Of a stretch of 64,000 nucleotides of DNA, positions 22,268 to 32,473 are shown piece by piece. A program made the position numbers and the translations under genes. The stretch spans positions 3,162,001 to 3,226,000 of the forward strand of contig NC_060025.1 in the NCBI RefSeq assembly GCF_021134715.1, written 5' to 3'. The DNA comes from Daphnia pulex (taxonomy: Eukaryota > Arthropoda > Branchiopoda > Diplostraca > Daphniidae). Under the pieces are notes generated by a model. It was not told the DNA's origin and did not search any database. It saw only the letters and a list, made by a program, of their open reading frames with translations. Numbering within the stretch: the first letter of the stretch is position 1; each line of letters opens with the position of its first letter.

Positions 22268-22525
22268 GAAAAGGACCAACTTGTTGCAAAAAAAAATAAT
22301 TATTTTTTTTTTATTTAATGATTTACGTAAGTACTTTTTTCTATGTTATTCGCCGGAATCAGAAATGTCCATCATCTTAAGTTGTATTGACAATCTTACC
22401 TGGAGTGCCATTTATTGAAAGAGTTGGACGGAAGCGCGATTGATGTTTGCAGAAAGTTTGAGGGTTGTTAAATTTTTCGCGATCGGACAAAAATCATGGC
22501 GTGTAAATGGTACAGAGAATGCCCA
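22268..22525 (-). pseudogene. Fragment of the GPCR gene
   Basis: From GGACCAACTTGTTGC to GTACAGAGAATGCCCAGG this matches 48314-48585, which is the end of exon 1, the intron and the first bases of exon 2 of the GPCR at 47895-49135. Several small length differences put the TM5 part out of frame, and no other receptor sequence follows on either side, so it is a non-functional fragment carried with the segmental duplication. Confidence 0.8.
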
Positions 22526-23420
22526 GGTTCTTTGTGCTAAACTGAACGATTTGATTGTTGATAAAATGAAGCCTGAGAAGCCAAAGAATTCTAATGTAAG
22601 TTGCCCTCGCTACTACTTTCAATGCCAGCCTGACTTGAAATGTCATTCACGCAAGCTCGTATGTGCTGGAGATGCAGCATGCAGAAAACTTTCCGTTAAA
22701 AATCTGCGAAAGACTAAAACGTAACGAAACATCCACGTATTACACCCAAGCTAGTGAGACTTTGCGCCAGCTGCCATGAAACTCTACTATGACCAAATTA
22801 ATAACTGGACATAATTTACAAGTTCGAAGAGACAATTCCAATTGCTCCAATGCAATTCCCTCCTTCTAGGCATCGTCTATTCGGCTACCTTCTCAAGTCG
22901 GTCATGTTGTTGCTGAAGATTTCTTTTCACAAATTGAAGAGACCTTACAGGCTGTACTGGATGGACCAGTTCACGTTCCCAGCCGTCTCTTTACTAGAAA
23001 AGGCCACAATATTGGTAAGTCACAAAACTATTAGATACTTACAGTATATAAAACAAATTATTTTTTAAGTTAATTTAATTTGTCAATTGTAGACTTCGCC
23101 ACCATATTCAGCATGGATAAGACTCCTGTTCCTATAAACCCGGTATGGGACAGTTTTACCAATAAAACACGATTTGTGGAAGATCTCCACATCCAAAAGG
23201 GAAATCGATTGTAACAATTCTTTATTTATATGAAATAATTGTTTTTGTTTTTATACTTTCATTACTTTTTTTTTACTTCAGGGTGCTTTGGAAAATTTTC
23301 CGCCCTCAAGCTTATAGCCACAACCACTACTTTCAATGTTACGCCAAACCAGTTAATGGTTCCTGTTATCTTTTGACCCGGTTTGATCACTCAGTGATTA
23401 ATGATACTTTGAGGTGGACT
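22526..23420 (+). other. Unrecognised exon-like segments
   Basis: Two stretches look coding. At about 22870-23013 a plus-strand frame reads VGHVVAEDFFSQIEE and VPSRLFTRKGHN and ends at a GGTAAGT donor; after a TTGTAG acceptor near 23091 the text continues with TIFSMDKTPVPINPVW and RFVEDLHIQK. An earlier stretch at 22560-22720 contains CPRYYFQCQPDLKCHSRKL. I recognise no family, I see no start or full gene, and this may be the remnant of a gene. Function is unknown. Confidence 0.3.
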
Positions 23421-23427
23421 GTGTGTA

Positions 23428-23465
23428 GTATATAACTGTTGAATTGGTCGATCAAAGAAGTCAGT
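23428..23465 (+). promoter_or_regulatory. TATA box and initiator of cuticle gene 1
   Basis: A TATATAA-type box at about 23429 is followed 30 bases later by TCAGTTA, the arthropod initiator consensus, and the start codon lies 47 bases further on. Confidence 0.65.
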
Positions 23466-23511
23466 TATTGATCTGATTTTAACCACCTAACAGCTCTCGG
23501 ACACAGTCAAC

Positions 23512-24104
23512 ATGAAGGTAAAGTGGAGGCAAGACAAATAATACGACTTTTTCATCAATTACAATTTCTTTTACTGGATTAGTTCTTGATTCTTGTCAGC
23601 CTCATTGCTGTCGTTGCCGCCAAATCCGCTTATCCAACTAAGGATTATTCATCCCCCGCTTATGAAAAGCCTGCTGAATCCTACGTATATATTTGATTAA
23701 ATGCTAATAACCACAAACAACAATTTTTATATTGTATGGTCCAAAAATCTTAACTTTTATTTCAGAAACCTCAACCATATAGTTTCGAATGGGCGGTTAA
23801 GGATGAATCCTACAACGACTACTCTCATACTCAGAGTAGCGATGGGAAAGTGATCACAGGATCGTACCGCATGGAACTCCCAGACGGCCGTGCTCAAATC
23901 GTCAACTACAAGGCTGACAGCAACGGATACACCGCCGACGTCACGTACGAAGGAGAGGCCCAATACCCGCCTGTCACTTACTCCGCCTCAGCTTACTCTG
24001 CTTCGGTCTATAATGCTCCAACTTACCCCGCGTTCAGCAAAATCCCAGTAAGCGAAATTCCAACATACAATTCCCCAACCTACAAAATCCCATCTAGATA
24101 TTAA
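23512..24104 (+). CDS. RR-1 cuticle protein 1
   Basis: Three exons: 23512-23517 (only Met-Lys), 23583-23684 and 23766-24104, giving 148 residues. Exon 1 plus exon 2 encode a signal peptide (MKFLILVSLIAVVAAK). Exon 3 carries the Rebers-Riddiford chitin-binding domain: YSFEWAVKDE, DGKVITGSYRMELPDGR and VNYKADSNGYTADV. This is the RR-1 (soft cuticle) form. The C-terminal tail is rich in Tyr, Pro, Ser and Ala with repeated SAYSAS and NSPTY units. The two-codon first exon followed by an intron is usual for arthropod cuticle genes. It is secreted and binds chitin in the exoskeleton. Expression is probably moult-linked. Its tandem sister starts 860 bases downstream. Confidence 0.93.
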
Positions 24105-24890
24105 GCATAATTTCACGTTACGCATGTAATTCATCTGTGTGAATGGTAATTGATTTTCGCTTGTACACGAAAATTCGATTTAATTAGCAGGAACTCATTT
24201 ATGTCTGTCAACCCCCCACAATTAATAACTTTCACCGTAAAATCATGCTGATAAATCCGGATAAATCAAATGATAAATATTCGAACTTTGTTTCTATTCC
24301 GAGTAAATGTGGCTCAAGTCATTTAAAAAAAAGAAAGACACAAAGCGTTGCTAAATTTCTCTATTTGGACTTTATCGCTATTCCCGACTTGATTTTCTAA
24401 CGGACATTCCCGACCAAGAAAGGAAAAGTTGTCGGAATGGTTCTCTCGCCGGGTAGAGCAAGAAAATTTCTCTCTCTAAAAAAGCAGCGTCCGAATTTTT
24501 CCGGCACTGAAAGTCATGTGAAAATCATTGATTTTTCAGGAGGGGCGTTTTCACCCGGTTAATCAGAAGGTTTTATCGGTAGTAGGTTGGGCGCATTTTT
24601 TTCCAAATTACAACATCGTAATGTAGTAATACTGTTGAGTTAAAGTTCAAAGAAATCTAGGCTAAAATGTGGGCATGAGTCGCCCATTCAACTATCATCC
24701 AGAAGGTGACGGGCATTTCGGGTTAGGCGAAAGAGACTCATCCAATTTCGAATGTATTTCGCGCCCGACTCATGCTCGCCAGAGGAAATCTACGTTCACT
24801 TGCTATATGTTTTATCATCTTTCGCCCGCCCACTCCTGCAGATTTTGCACGAGTGTTCTTTCACGTATCACAGCCCATGATGTGAGATTG
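24105..24890. other. Spacer between the two cuticle genes
   Basis: It holds the 3' end of cuticle gene 1 and the upstream control region of cuticle gene 2. No coding domain is recognised. Confidence 0.4.
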
Positions 24891-24891
24891 G

Positions 24892-24929
24892 TATATAAAG
24901 GATGTAAACGGTCCACTTTAGGTATCAGT
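24892..24929 (+). promoter_or_regulatory. TATA box and initiator of cuticle gene 2
   Basis: TATATAAAG begins at about 24892, and ATCAGTTA, an initiator match, lies about 30 bases later. The same TATA, spacing and TCAGTTA initiator are seen in cuticle gene 1, so the two promoters are duplicates. Confidence 0.7.
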
Positions 24930-24967
24930 TATCCAGCTGAATTCAATCGTACAACAACTCCAGCAAC

Positions 24968-25632
24968 ATGCAGGTAAGAAGTTATAAGAAGTGCCTGTTC
25001 AGTCATAAGGAATCAACAGTAACCGAAAGATTATTTGGTTATTTATCTACAGTTCCTCATCGTCGCCGCTCTCGTCGCTGTTGCCGCCGCCAATTCCGCA
25101 TACCCGACTCCAGCTCCAGCTTACCCAGCAGCTCCAGCTTATCCCGCCCCTGGATACAAGACTGAATCATACGTAAAAGTCTACCTTAGAAAAACTAATA
25201 GCCGGCTTATAGCCAATATTATTTTAGAAGTTACGAGCACTCGCTATTCACAGAGATAAGCGTGATTTGGTTCAATTGATTCCTAACAAATGTCGTGTTG
25301 TCTTCTTTTCCATTTAGCCCCCACAGCCGTACAGCTTTGACTGGGAAGTCAACGATGCCCCATCTTACAACAACTACGGCCACTCTGAGAAGAGCGACGG
25401 AAAAGTGACCACCGGATCTTACCGTGTTTTGCTTCCCGATGGCCGCACCCAGATCGTCACCTACAAGGCTGACAGCTACGGATACGTTGCTGACGTCAAG
25501 TACGAGGGTGTAGCCAAGTACCCCGAGTACAAACCCAGCACATATGCTGCCCCAGCTTACAAAGCTCCCGCATACCCAGCAGCAGCTCCCGCTTACCCCG
25601 CACCTGCCTACAAGGCTCCCGCCAAGTACTAG
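24968..25632 (+). CDS. RR-1 cuticle protein 2
   Basis: Three exons: 24968-24973 (Met-Gln), 25053-25172 and 25318-25632, giving 146 residues. The signal peptide is MQFLIVAALVAVAAANS. A short PAYPAAPAYPAPGY repeat follows, then the RR-1 chitin-binding domain with YSFDWEVND, DGKVTTGSYRVLLPDGR and VTYKADSYGYVADV. The tail repeats PAYKAPAYPA. It has the same exon layout, intron phases and promoter as cuticle protein 1, so the pair arose by tandem duplication. The main differences are in the low-complexity Ala-Pro-Tyr repeats, which are longer here. It is a secreted exoskeleton protein. Confidence 0.94.
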
Positions 25633-25796
25633 AAAATGAATGTTTACATGCATTTTTATTGTTCAAGAATAATCCTATAAAAGAACTATTGTCGTGATTT
25701 TAATCAAGAGAAATATATTATGTAAAAAGAAATATTTGTCAACATAATTATTTGTCTGTATTAGTATAAGTTATTGCTAATTGCATTTAAGAACGC

Positions 25797-25802
25797 AATA
25801 AA
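25797..25802 (+). terminator. Poly(A) signal of cuticle gene 2
   Basis: AATAAA about 165 bases after the stop codon of cuticle protein 2. Confidence 0.4.
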
Positions 25803-26749
25803 ACGAAGTGGAATTCGCCCTAATCTATGCTGCAGGCCTACAAAGTCATTTCAATTCGTACCTATCATAAAAAGAACCCTTTGACATGAAGCTACAGTTT
25901 CTGCATTTCATGCCTTTGATTTCCGAAGTTGTTGTTCCTTCCTATCAATTTGAGCTAGAGAACAGCAGCATCTTTCGGGATGGTGGGTCAGCTTCGTCGA
26001 CAATATAGTTCATTTGTTTGTTGTCAGCTACCTGCGTTTTTAGCAAGGTACGGTACCAGAAGAGATGTGTTGATGTAATTTTTGTTTCATGAAAATTAAA
26101 ATAGCATATGCCGTTCAATAAATAGCATACAATGCATACATATGCCATCGAATTTAAAAGTATCATAAATGATGGGGAATAAGAAAAGGTAAAACAACAC
26201 GGTAGAAATAATTGAGATTATATATGGGACAGAACCCGATTTATTGAGAAAAAAGAAAGAAAAAAAAATTAAAAAAACCAAATCGCAAATGATTGAAACT
26301 GAACCAGCCCTACAATCGATAATGGTCAACTTGCTCGGCTGTCTCCATCGTAACTTACCGTAAAGAATTGGTGGACTCATTTAAGGGTAAATAAACCCCC
26401 TGTCAAGGTAGTCAAATGTTACACTGACATGTAGGGTGAGGACAACCTACTTCTCTGACTGTTAGAGGAGTTGTATTGTGTAAGCACTTTCGTACTTCCC
26501 AATGACAAATCATCTTGTGCAGTTCAAAGTATATTCAGAAGTCCCCACGCACAACAGTGACACACCAACTCCATTGACAGGTTCACCCACCATTCCCTTC
26601 CGGATTGTTACGAGGAGGGAGCGTCATCACAAATCAACAACTACCATTCGCAAGACTGACATTCAGCTTCAATCATTAGTTAACTTCGATAAAAAAAACC
26701 AAAACAAAAAAATCCAACTCAGGGAGCGCGAATCCATCAGGTGAACAGG
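25803..26749. other. Intergenic region, 3' sides of cuticle gene 2 and the J-domain gene
   Basis: The two flanking genes converge here. The sequence has A- and T-rich runs, and I see no gene. Confidence 0.4.
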
Positions 26750-28159
26750 TCAGTACTTGTTCCAATTTCTCTCTGCATAGCGAGCCTCATTGGCCTCATA
26801 CTCTCGAATCCTATCTTCAGCGTTTTTTATATCAATCATATCGATCCATACGTCGTAATGTTCTTTGAGATTCGGGTCCGATAGAATCAGTCTTCCTCTA
26901 TGAAGGGCTTCACCTAATGCTTTTGCTTTAGCGAAGGCTTTTTCGTCCACGTCGGGTTTCATCTTGTCCGGGTGTATCGGACGCATTTTCTTGCGGAAGC
27001 AACTTTGGACCTTTTCTTTGGAGGCCTTCTCGCGTTCCACACCCAGAAGTTTGTAGTAATTCGGCAATGAGAAGGAGGCGAGTTCTAGTTCGTCAATAGT
27101 AAGATTTAACTCGGTGTTATGCTTCGTTAATTCCTCAATGCGGGATTCCAGTTGCTGTAAGTATTCATTGTGCTTCCGGATGACGATTGAATACTTTTTC
27201 CTCGTTTCTTGCATTTCTGTCTGGCTGTCATCTTCGAATTCATCGAGCTTTTGGTTTAAATCTGAGATGGTTTGCTCAAGTTCAGCGATTTTGATGTTAC
27301 GGTTCTCGAGCAAGGTGTTGTGAAAACCTCTCATTTTCTCCAGGTTGTCGCTGTGTTCGCTTTCCAAATCTTTCAAATTCTTACTTGACGAGGCAATTTC
27401 TTCTTCGAGCTCTCTGTTCTTTATCTCGAGTTGGTCAACGAGTCTTACGTTTTCGCGTTGTAAAACGGCACGGGAAGAGATAAGTCCTCGCACCCGTCGG
27501 TGCATCGCTGCAAACTGTATGCAAGTATTGTCATACATTTCCTTGTAATCAATCGTGTGAGCAGGAGTCACAGCAGGTTCGGGGGATAATCGGTGTACGA
27601 TTGGCTGCGTTGGATCTTCATTATCAACGGGACGAATCTGGGAGTCAGAGTGCTGAATCGGCGCAACTACCGGATCCGGATGTAGCGGAAAATCTTCGAT
27701 AGTTGCCGATGAAGTTTGAGTGTCCACGTCGACGACTGCCGTTTCCTGCGCCTCTACTTGATCCGTTTGTACCTCTGCGTCGATAAATGTTGGGTAAGTA
27801 TACTCCGCCGCTGACTTGTCATCTTCCACCGCCACGGGGACCAAAGTTGACGCTTCCGGGATGGTAACGGGAGGAAGAGTGTCCTCTTTCTGCTGGGGGA
27901 GAGAAGGCTTAGCAGATTGTTGAATGACATCCAGGAGCTTCTCGTTGTCGACTGGAGTAGAGATATCTTCTTTCAATGTCCAAACTTGTGTCAGCGCATT
28001 TTGACGACCACAAGGAACTATCGGACAATTCGGTACATATCGATCTTCTTCAAAGTAAATCAAACTTAAGAGTACGCATGTCGACTTTTCCTTGACAATT
28101 ACGCTCCTCTTCTTCGTACGAAACAAACTCTTCAACTTCTTCGAAAAACTCATTTTCAA
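26750..28159 (-). CDS. Coiled-coil protein with C-terminal J domain
   Basis: Single exon, 469 residues, no signal peptide; the N-terminus is short and very basic (KKLKSLFRTKKRS). Residues about 65-205 are acidic and Pro/Thr/Val-rich, apparently disordered. Residues about 210-360 are a long coiled coil rich in Glu, Leu, Asn and Lys. Residues about 363-430 are a J domain: NYYKLLGVERE, a basic helix with FRKKM, the diagnostic His-Pro-Asp in HPDKMKPD, then AFAKAKALGEA and LILSDPNLKEHYD. J domains stimulate the ATPase of Hsp70. The order (J domain at the end, after a coiled coil) differs from classic DnaJ, where it is first, and there is no G/F region or zinc finger. It may be a targeted co-chaperone. 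Lack of introns would suit origin by retroposition. I know no named orthologue. Confidence 0.8.
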   Translation of the reverse strand: MKMSFSKKLKSLFRTKKRSVIVKEKSTCVLLSLIYFEEDRYVPNCPIVPCGRQNALTQVWTLKEDISTPVDNEKLLDVIQQSAKPSLPQQKEDTLPPVTIPEASTLVPVAVEDDKSAAEYTYPTFIDAEVQTDQVEAQETAVVDVDTQTSSATIEDFPLHPDPVVAPIQHSDSQIRPVDNEDPTQPIVHRLSPEPAVTPAHTIDYKEMYDNTCIQFAAMHRRVRGLISSRAVLQRENVRLVDQLEIKNRELEEEIASSSKNLKDLESEHSDNLEKMRGFHNTLLENRNIKIAELEQTISDLNQKLDEFEDDSQTEMQETRKKYSIVIRKHNEYLQQLESRIEELTKHNTELNLTIDELELASFSLPNYYKLLGVEREKASKEKVQSCFRKKMRPIHPDKMKPDVDEKAFAKAKALGEALHRGRLILSDPNLKEHYDVWIDMIDIKNAEDRIREYEANEARYAERNWNKY

Positions 28160-28272
28160 GAACGATACTACTTCGACGTATCAATGAACTTCACGTGAAA
28201 ATCAGGGGAATAGTTTGTTTGAGAAAGTGTAGAAAAACTTCTAAAAATTCATAACTTACAGGGATTAGGACA

Positions 28273-28287
28273 CTCCTATATATAGAC
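28273..28287 (-). promoter_or_regulatory. Likely TATA box of the J-domain gene
   Basis: On the minus strand the sequence reads GAGTCTATATATAGGAG, about 115 bases before the ATG at 28159. It would give a leader of roughly 85 bases. Confidence 0.55.
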
Positions 28288-30390
28288 TCCTACTCGGATC
28301 ACTGCGTTTGCAACGAGCCAAGCGAGCACTATTTCAGATTTTTGTGAACTTTATCTCAATTTCAACTCGTTCAATTTAATTGTATCGCTCGAAAAAGAAA
28401 ATTTCACGTAATATTCATCTTTAAAAAAGATATTATAAACTAAGCGTAATTAAATATCCAGGAATTTACATGAGGGAAATCCATGTTACGATATCCTTGC
28501 AGACGTTATGGTATATTCGTCTGCACTCTGCAGCAACTGCACGTTCGATTTTACGATCCTCATTGAAGCTGGTACATGATATTTGGAATTATGGCCTTTT
28601 GTAAGTTTTAATTGTAAAGCAACTGTGAAAAGTTAATAAAACATTAACCCCTTTTCATTTCCCATTGAAATAAAATCTGACTCGTCTATTACATTATACA
28701 TAGTAAGTGAGCTAATCAAACAACCAGTTAAAAAAGACTATCTAAAAAATGAAAAATCATGTTTGCAAACGAGCTGGTCTTCTAACATAAATCATTTATT
28801 TATTTTGATAAGGATTCAAGATCAAGAGATTAAAAAATTTCTTGTGCAATGTAAATGAATGAATGCAAAGGTGCAGGTCATCAGAAACTTTAGAATAAAC
28901 AGAAATGTTCCAAAATTTGATTACCTATAAATATAATATAAATACATGATTAGATGCAGACTTATTTTCTTGTCAGAGTTGTTTAAATTCAGCTCAATAA
29001 TAAGGTCATTCAGTCATTGTTACCAGTGGCTTGTGAAGTCCAGTTTAAGGACCCAGAGAAAAGTGGCTCATCAACAATAATAACAATAACTTGATTCATC
29101 AAAAATTTGAGTTTGCTATGTACTCAAATCTCTATTTGATAAGAGGTAGGGGCAAAATAAGCATATGCACTAAAAATTTAACCTCCTTTACCATTTTCAT
29201 AAAACAGTGATTCTGGGATCCAAAAGCTATCTCCATGGTCTGGTATGCCAACTCCGACTCTTGACTCCAACTGTGTGACATTGAAACACAACATCTGCAA
29301 CTCAAAACAAGAGATGCAATAAATTGCAGATTTTTAATTTTAATAAATCACTTCAACTATACCTATTTCTATTTGTTTCATAACATAACTGCTGAGGATG
29401 TTGCTTACCATAACAATTTCAGGAAACTCCTGGCAAACCCATGATCTCATGGTCATGGATTCTGTTTGTCATCAATTGGTATAGTTTGTGCTACACCAAA
29501 ATTTTATTAGTAGAATTAGGGTAATTAAATTGATTTGCTAGAACTGAAGAACACAAGCACAATATTGCAATCATGATAACAATACTAAAACATGCTAAAA
29601 CGAAACGAAAACCAAAAGTTGAAGCCGCGCGATTGTGTTTTCTATTTAGGCCTCGCCCAACCCCACGGGAGCCATCTAGTAGTCGGCGAAAGAGACTTTT
29701 CAAAAATATCGCCTTTGGAGTTTGGATTTGAACTTTGAGCGGATTTATTTTTATTTTTATTATTTTTATTGATTTTATTATTGATTTGAAAAGACAAAGT
29801 TTTTTTTAGATGGTTAAGCGCCATGAGCACATTCATTTCCCCGATTGCGAATATCCTATTAAATTAAATTGGAAGTCGGGTGCGGTACAAAAGGAACGAG
29901 TTTTGAAAAGGGGAACTATTCGTTCGGTTCCGATGAAGCAGAACGGAAAGAAATCTATCATAAACGGGACTTTACCCCGGGTGTGCAATAGTTCCCTTGA
30001 GAACCGTGAGGGCACGTGTACCGATAGCGATACTTAACGCCAGTGAATGGAAAGGATGCAAAGTGCAATTGAATAAAACATGACAGGACAGTGCATACCT
30101 CCATGTCGGAATTATGGCAGGAAAAAAAGTCCCCCCCCCCATGTCTTGGTATGCTCTCAAATTTGCCCAGATTATTTTTTTTTTTAACAAATGAGACGGA
30201 ATACCTTGGCCCTTTGCGGCTACATCTAGTATACAGTAGAATAGGCCAATAAGGTCAACGTCTACTGTGATGCCAACGCCCACTGAAATTTATAGAACAT
30301 CGTTCATATCGGTATGTTGAAACAATTTCGCAGCTATAGTCTCCGAGCGAAATAGAGAATTTTTTTCCCGCTGTGCCTTTTTCCAAGCCT
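28288..30390. other. Intergenic AT-rich region
   Basis: It holds T-rich simple sequence near 29735-29780 and a C run near 30132. Open frames at 29491-30037 on both strands overlap and carry no known domain. Confidence 0.35.
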
Positions 30391-30394
30391 TTTT

Positions 30395-30637
30395 CTTTTT
30401 AGAGTTGTGGTCCGTAGTCTTGGCGTGCGTTTCTTCAAAGATGGATTGGCGAATTCCTAGTTTGAATTAAACATTTTTGTGGAATGCTTTTTACTAACTA
30501 AAACAAAACGAAAAAAAAAGGTTTACCTGATATATCTGCCAAGCGGCTTCCACATCATCGGCAGCTTAGATAGTATAAATAGCCTCACAAATAAGAAACA
30601 GGCGAAACAGGGTGAAAATGCAGATACATTTTGTCAT
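30395..30637 (-). pseudogene. Cathepsin-L-like 5' fragment (cassette A)
   Basis: The minus strand from the ATG at 30637 reads a decayed signal peptide, then AADDVEAAWQIYQ and a GTAAAC donor. Further left comes the propeptide block equivalent to FEETHAKI and HNSKK. Both blocks match cassettes B (34680-36056) and C (37454-38875). An in-frame stop lies between the signal peptide and AADD, and all exons of the mature protease are absent. It is the front end only of a dead copy. Confidence 0.75.
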
Positions 30638-31207
30638 TTTTTTTTTCGAGCCAACCAACCGAACCAACAATCAAGAAATCATCGATGACCAAGATTTACC
30701 GTACAGAATTTCTAAAAATATTCGGGAAAAGTGTACAGCATACAAAATAAAAGAGAGGGACAGAAACTTAGAAAGATGCGTCCAAAACCCTCGGCTGTCG
30801 ATTATTGACTTGGCGCAGTAATAAGGTGCGAAATGGTTATGATCAGCATCTACAGTTATACACGCAACGATAGCTTTGCTGAAAAATCCTAAAAACTATT
30901 ATTTGATATTGAATTGCAGCCAGATATCAAACAAGCGAAAGCTGCGTACCGAACAGTTGGGCCCGGCAAATAGTCACAATGTTTTGTCCAAGGTTTTGTC
31001 TAGGTTTGTTTTACATAGGTTAAACTATAATATGGACCGAGGTGCAGTTTAGTCCTTCAACTCGCAGCTGTCATGTATTACAACCATCCAAAACCGTTCA
31101 GCGAACGTACTCGCGTTACATGTATACATTAAATTGTTGGTCTATAGGAAGTGTTCAAACAATCCGAAACATTCAATCGACTTAATATCTTTTCCTGAAT
31201 GGAAAAT

Positions 31208-32335
31208 TCATATGATGTGACAACACAAAACAGTAGACTTGACAAGCTTCTTCAGGATCTTCAAACACTGTTCCGGATGACTTTGTTCTGCCTTTTCCCA
31301 TTCGTCTGTCGCCATCACTTCGGCTGAGAAACGACGGAAGAATTCGACTGCATACTTCCTCAAATGAAACGCTGGATGGTGTTCATCGGTGATCAAAAGT
31401 AATTCCAGACAATTTTCTGCCGACATTCGGTGAATCAACTGAGTCTCACATTCCATTTTTAACTGTTCCAACAGATATTTATCGGCGGCTGCAAGTATTC
31501 CAGCGGACATCTTCCCCATCGTTGATTCCGACAGATGACCAGTGTAGAGAAAGCGGAGGATTTCACCAAACACGGCTGGATCAACGTCTTCAATTTCGAC
31601 TTGGTGAGTTAAATTTTCTTTAGTTGGGTGCTCAAACATCGCGCCAAAATATTTACTTCTTGTGGCCAAAATGCTTTTGTGGGCTTGAAATTGACGTCCA
31701 CGGACATTGACGGTGATGTCAGAAAACTTCATGGTTTCAAAAAGTTCTTCTAGTTGAGCAACTAGTTGATCGCTGTTATTGAATGGCTTCTTATGGAAAT
31801 CTGCTTCAGTAGACGACTTGCCTGACACCACAGATCCGTAATTGTTTGGAAGGAAATTTTCAATCTCACAGTAGATGATAAGTTTCCCATTCACGAAACA
31901 TTGAGATTCCACTAACATTTTTTTCTTGATTTGAAAAACACAATAAGGTAAACTTCTATCCTTTGGCAAACAGTGCTGTTGCGGGAAAATCTTTTCACGG
32001 TTTTTATTCGAAATTGCGATCTTCACTCGGACAGGACTACCTGTTTTTTTTTGAAGAGGTATCGACAGATGGATTTTTATGTCGGGCTCGGGGTCCATAT
32101 CGTAAAAGTGCAGAATCCATTTCGGATCACCGGTTGTTTTAGGAGAAAACTCAGATGAACGATAGTCTCCCCAGTCTTTGAAAGTTTCTAGAAAAGCCAG
32201 GTCTTGGATGGTCCACTCAAAATCTAATGTAGTAATTTTGTTCTTAGTTTGGCACCAATTGGATACCATGCTTGGGGGTGGCAAAGTTTCCAACTGTGTT
32301 TCTGCATTCGCTTTTTTTACTTGTTGGTCAATCAT
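31208..32335 (-). CDS. MATH-BTB protein (cassette A)
   Basis: The frame is open from 32473, but I place the start at the ATG at 32335 (MIDQQVKKAN), which aligns with MSDQQANKE of the sister gene at 39549-40655; this gives 375 residues. Residues about 28-165 are a MATH domain (FEWTIQDLAFLETF, WILHFYDMD, CVFQIKKKMLVESQ). Residues about 190-295 are a BTB domain (MKFSDITVNV, FQAHKSILATRSKYFGAMF, FLYTG), followed by a BACK-like helix region (CETQLIHRMSAENCLELL). This is the SPOP/MEL-26 layout: MATH binds the substrate and BTB binds Cullin-3 of a ubiquitin ligase. There is no nuclear localisation signal at the C-terminus as in SPOP. It is part of a repeated cassette with a cathepsin-like gene. Confidence 0.88.
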   Translation of the reverse strand: MIDQQVKKANAETQLETLPPPSMVSNWCQTKNKITTLDFEWTIQDLAFLETFKDWGDYRSSEFSPKTTGDPKWILHFYDMDPEPDIKIHLSIPLQKKTGSPVRVKIAISNKNREKIFPQQHCLPKDRSLPYCVFQIKKKMLVESQCFVNGKLIIYCEIENFLPNNYGSVVSGKSSTEADFHKKPFNNSDQLVAQLEELFETMKFSDITVNVRGRQFQAHKSILATRSKYFGAMFEHPTKENLTHQVEIEDVDPAVFGEILRFLYTGHLSESTMGKMSAGILAAADKYLLEQLKMECETQLIHRMSAENCLELLLITDEHHPAFHLRKYAVEFFRRFSAEVMATDEWEKAEQSHPEQCLKILKKLVKSTVLCCHII

Positions 32336-32473
32336 TTCAGCTCGGAAAACAAATGCAGCAGCAAATTCTTCTTCGATAATTCGATAATTCAGATGATTAC
32401 CACTAAAGAGCCAAGGAACCCTTACGTGACGGTGAACAAAAACGACTAACAAGCTGACTGGCCGAGTAGCCAA

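Noticed and set aside
26750-28159. Bacterial DnaJ contamination
   Set aside because: The J domain is C-terminal, there is no zinc finger or G/F region, and the gene has a TATA-type promoter and lies among spliced arthropod genes.
29491-30037. Small membrane protein and overlapping plus-strand gene
   Set aside because: The frames overlap on both strands, are low in complexity and contain no known motif.
32336-32473. N-terminal extension of MATH-BTB protein A
   Set aside because: The frame is open upstream of the ATG at 32335, but the sister protein starts at the equivalent Met and the extra 46 residues have no counterpart.
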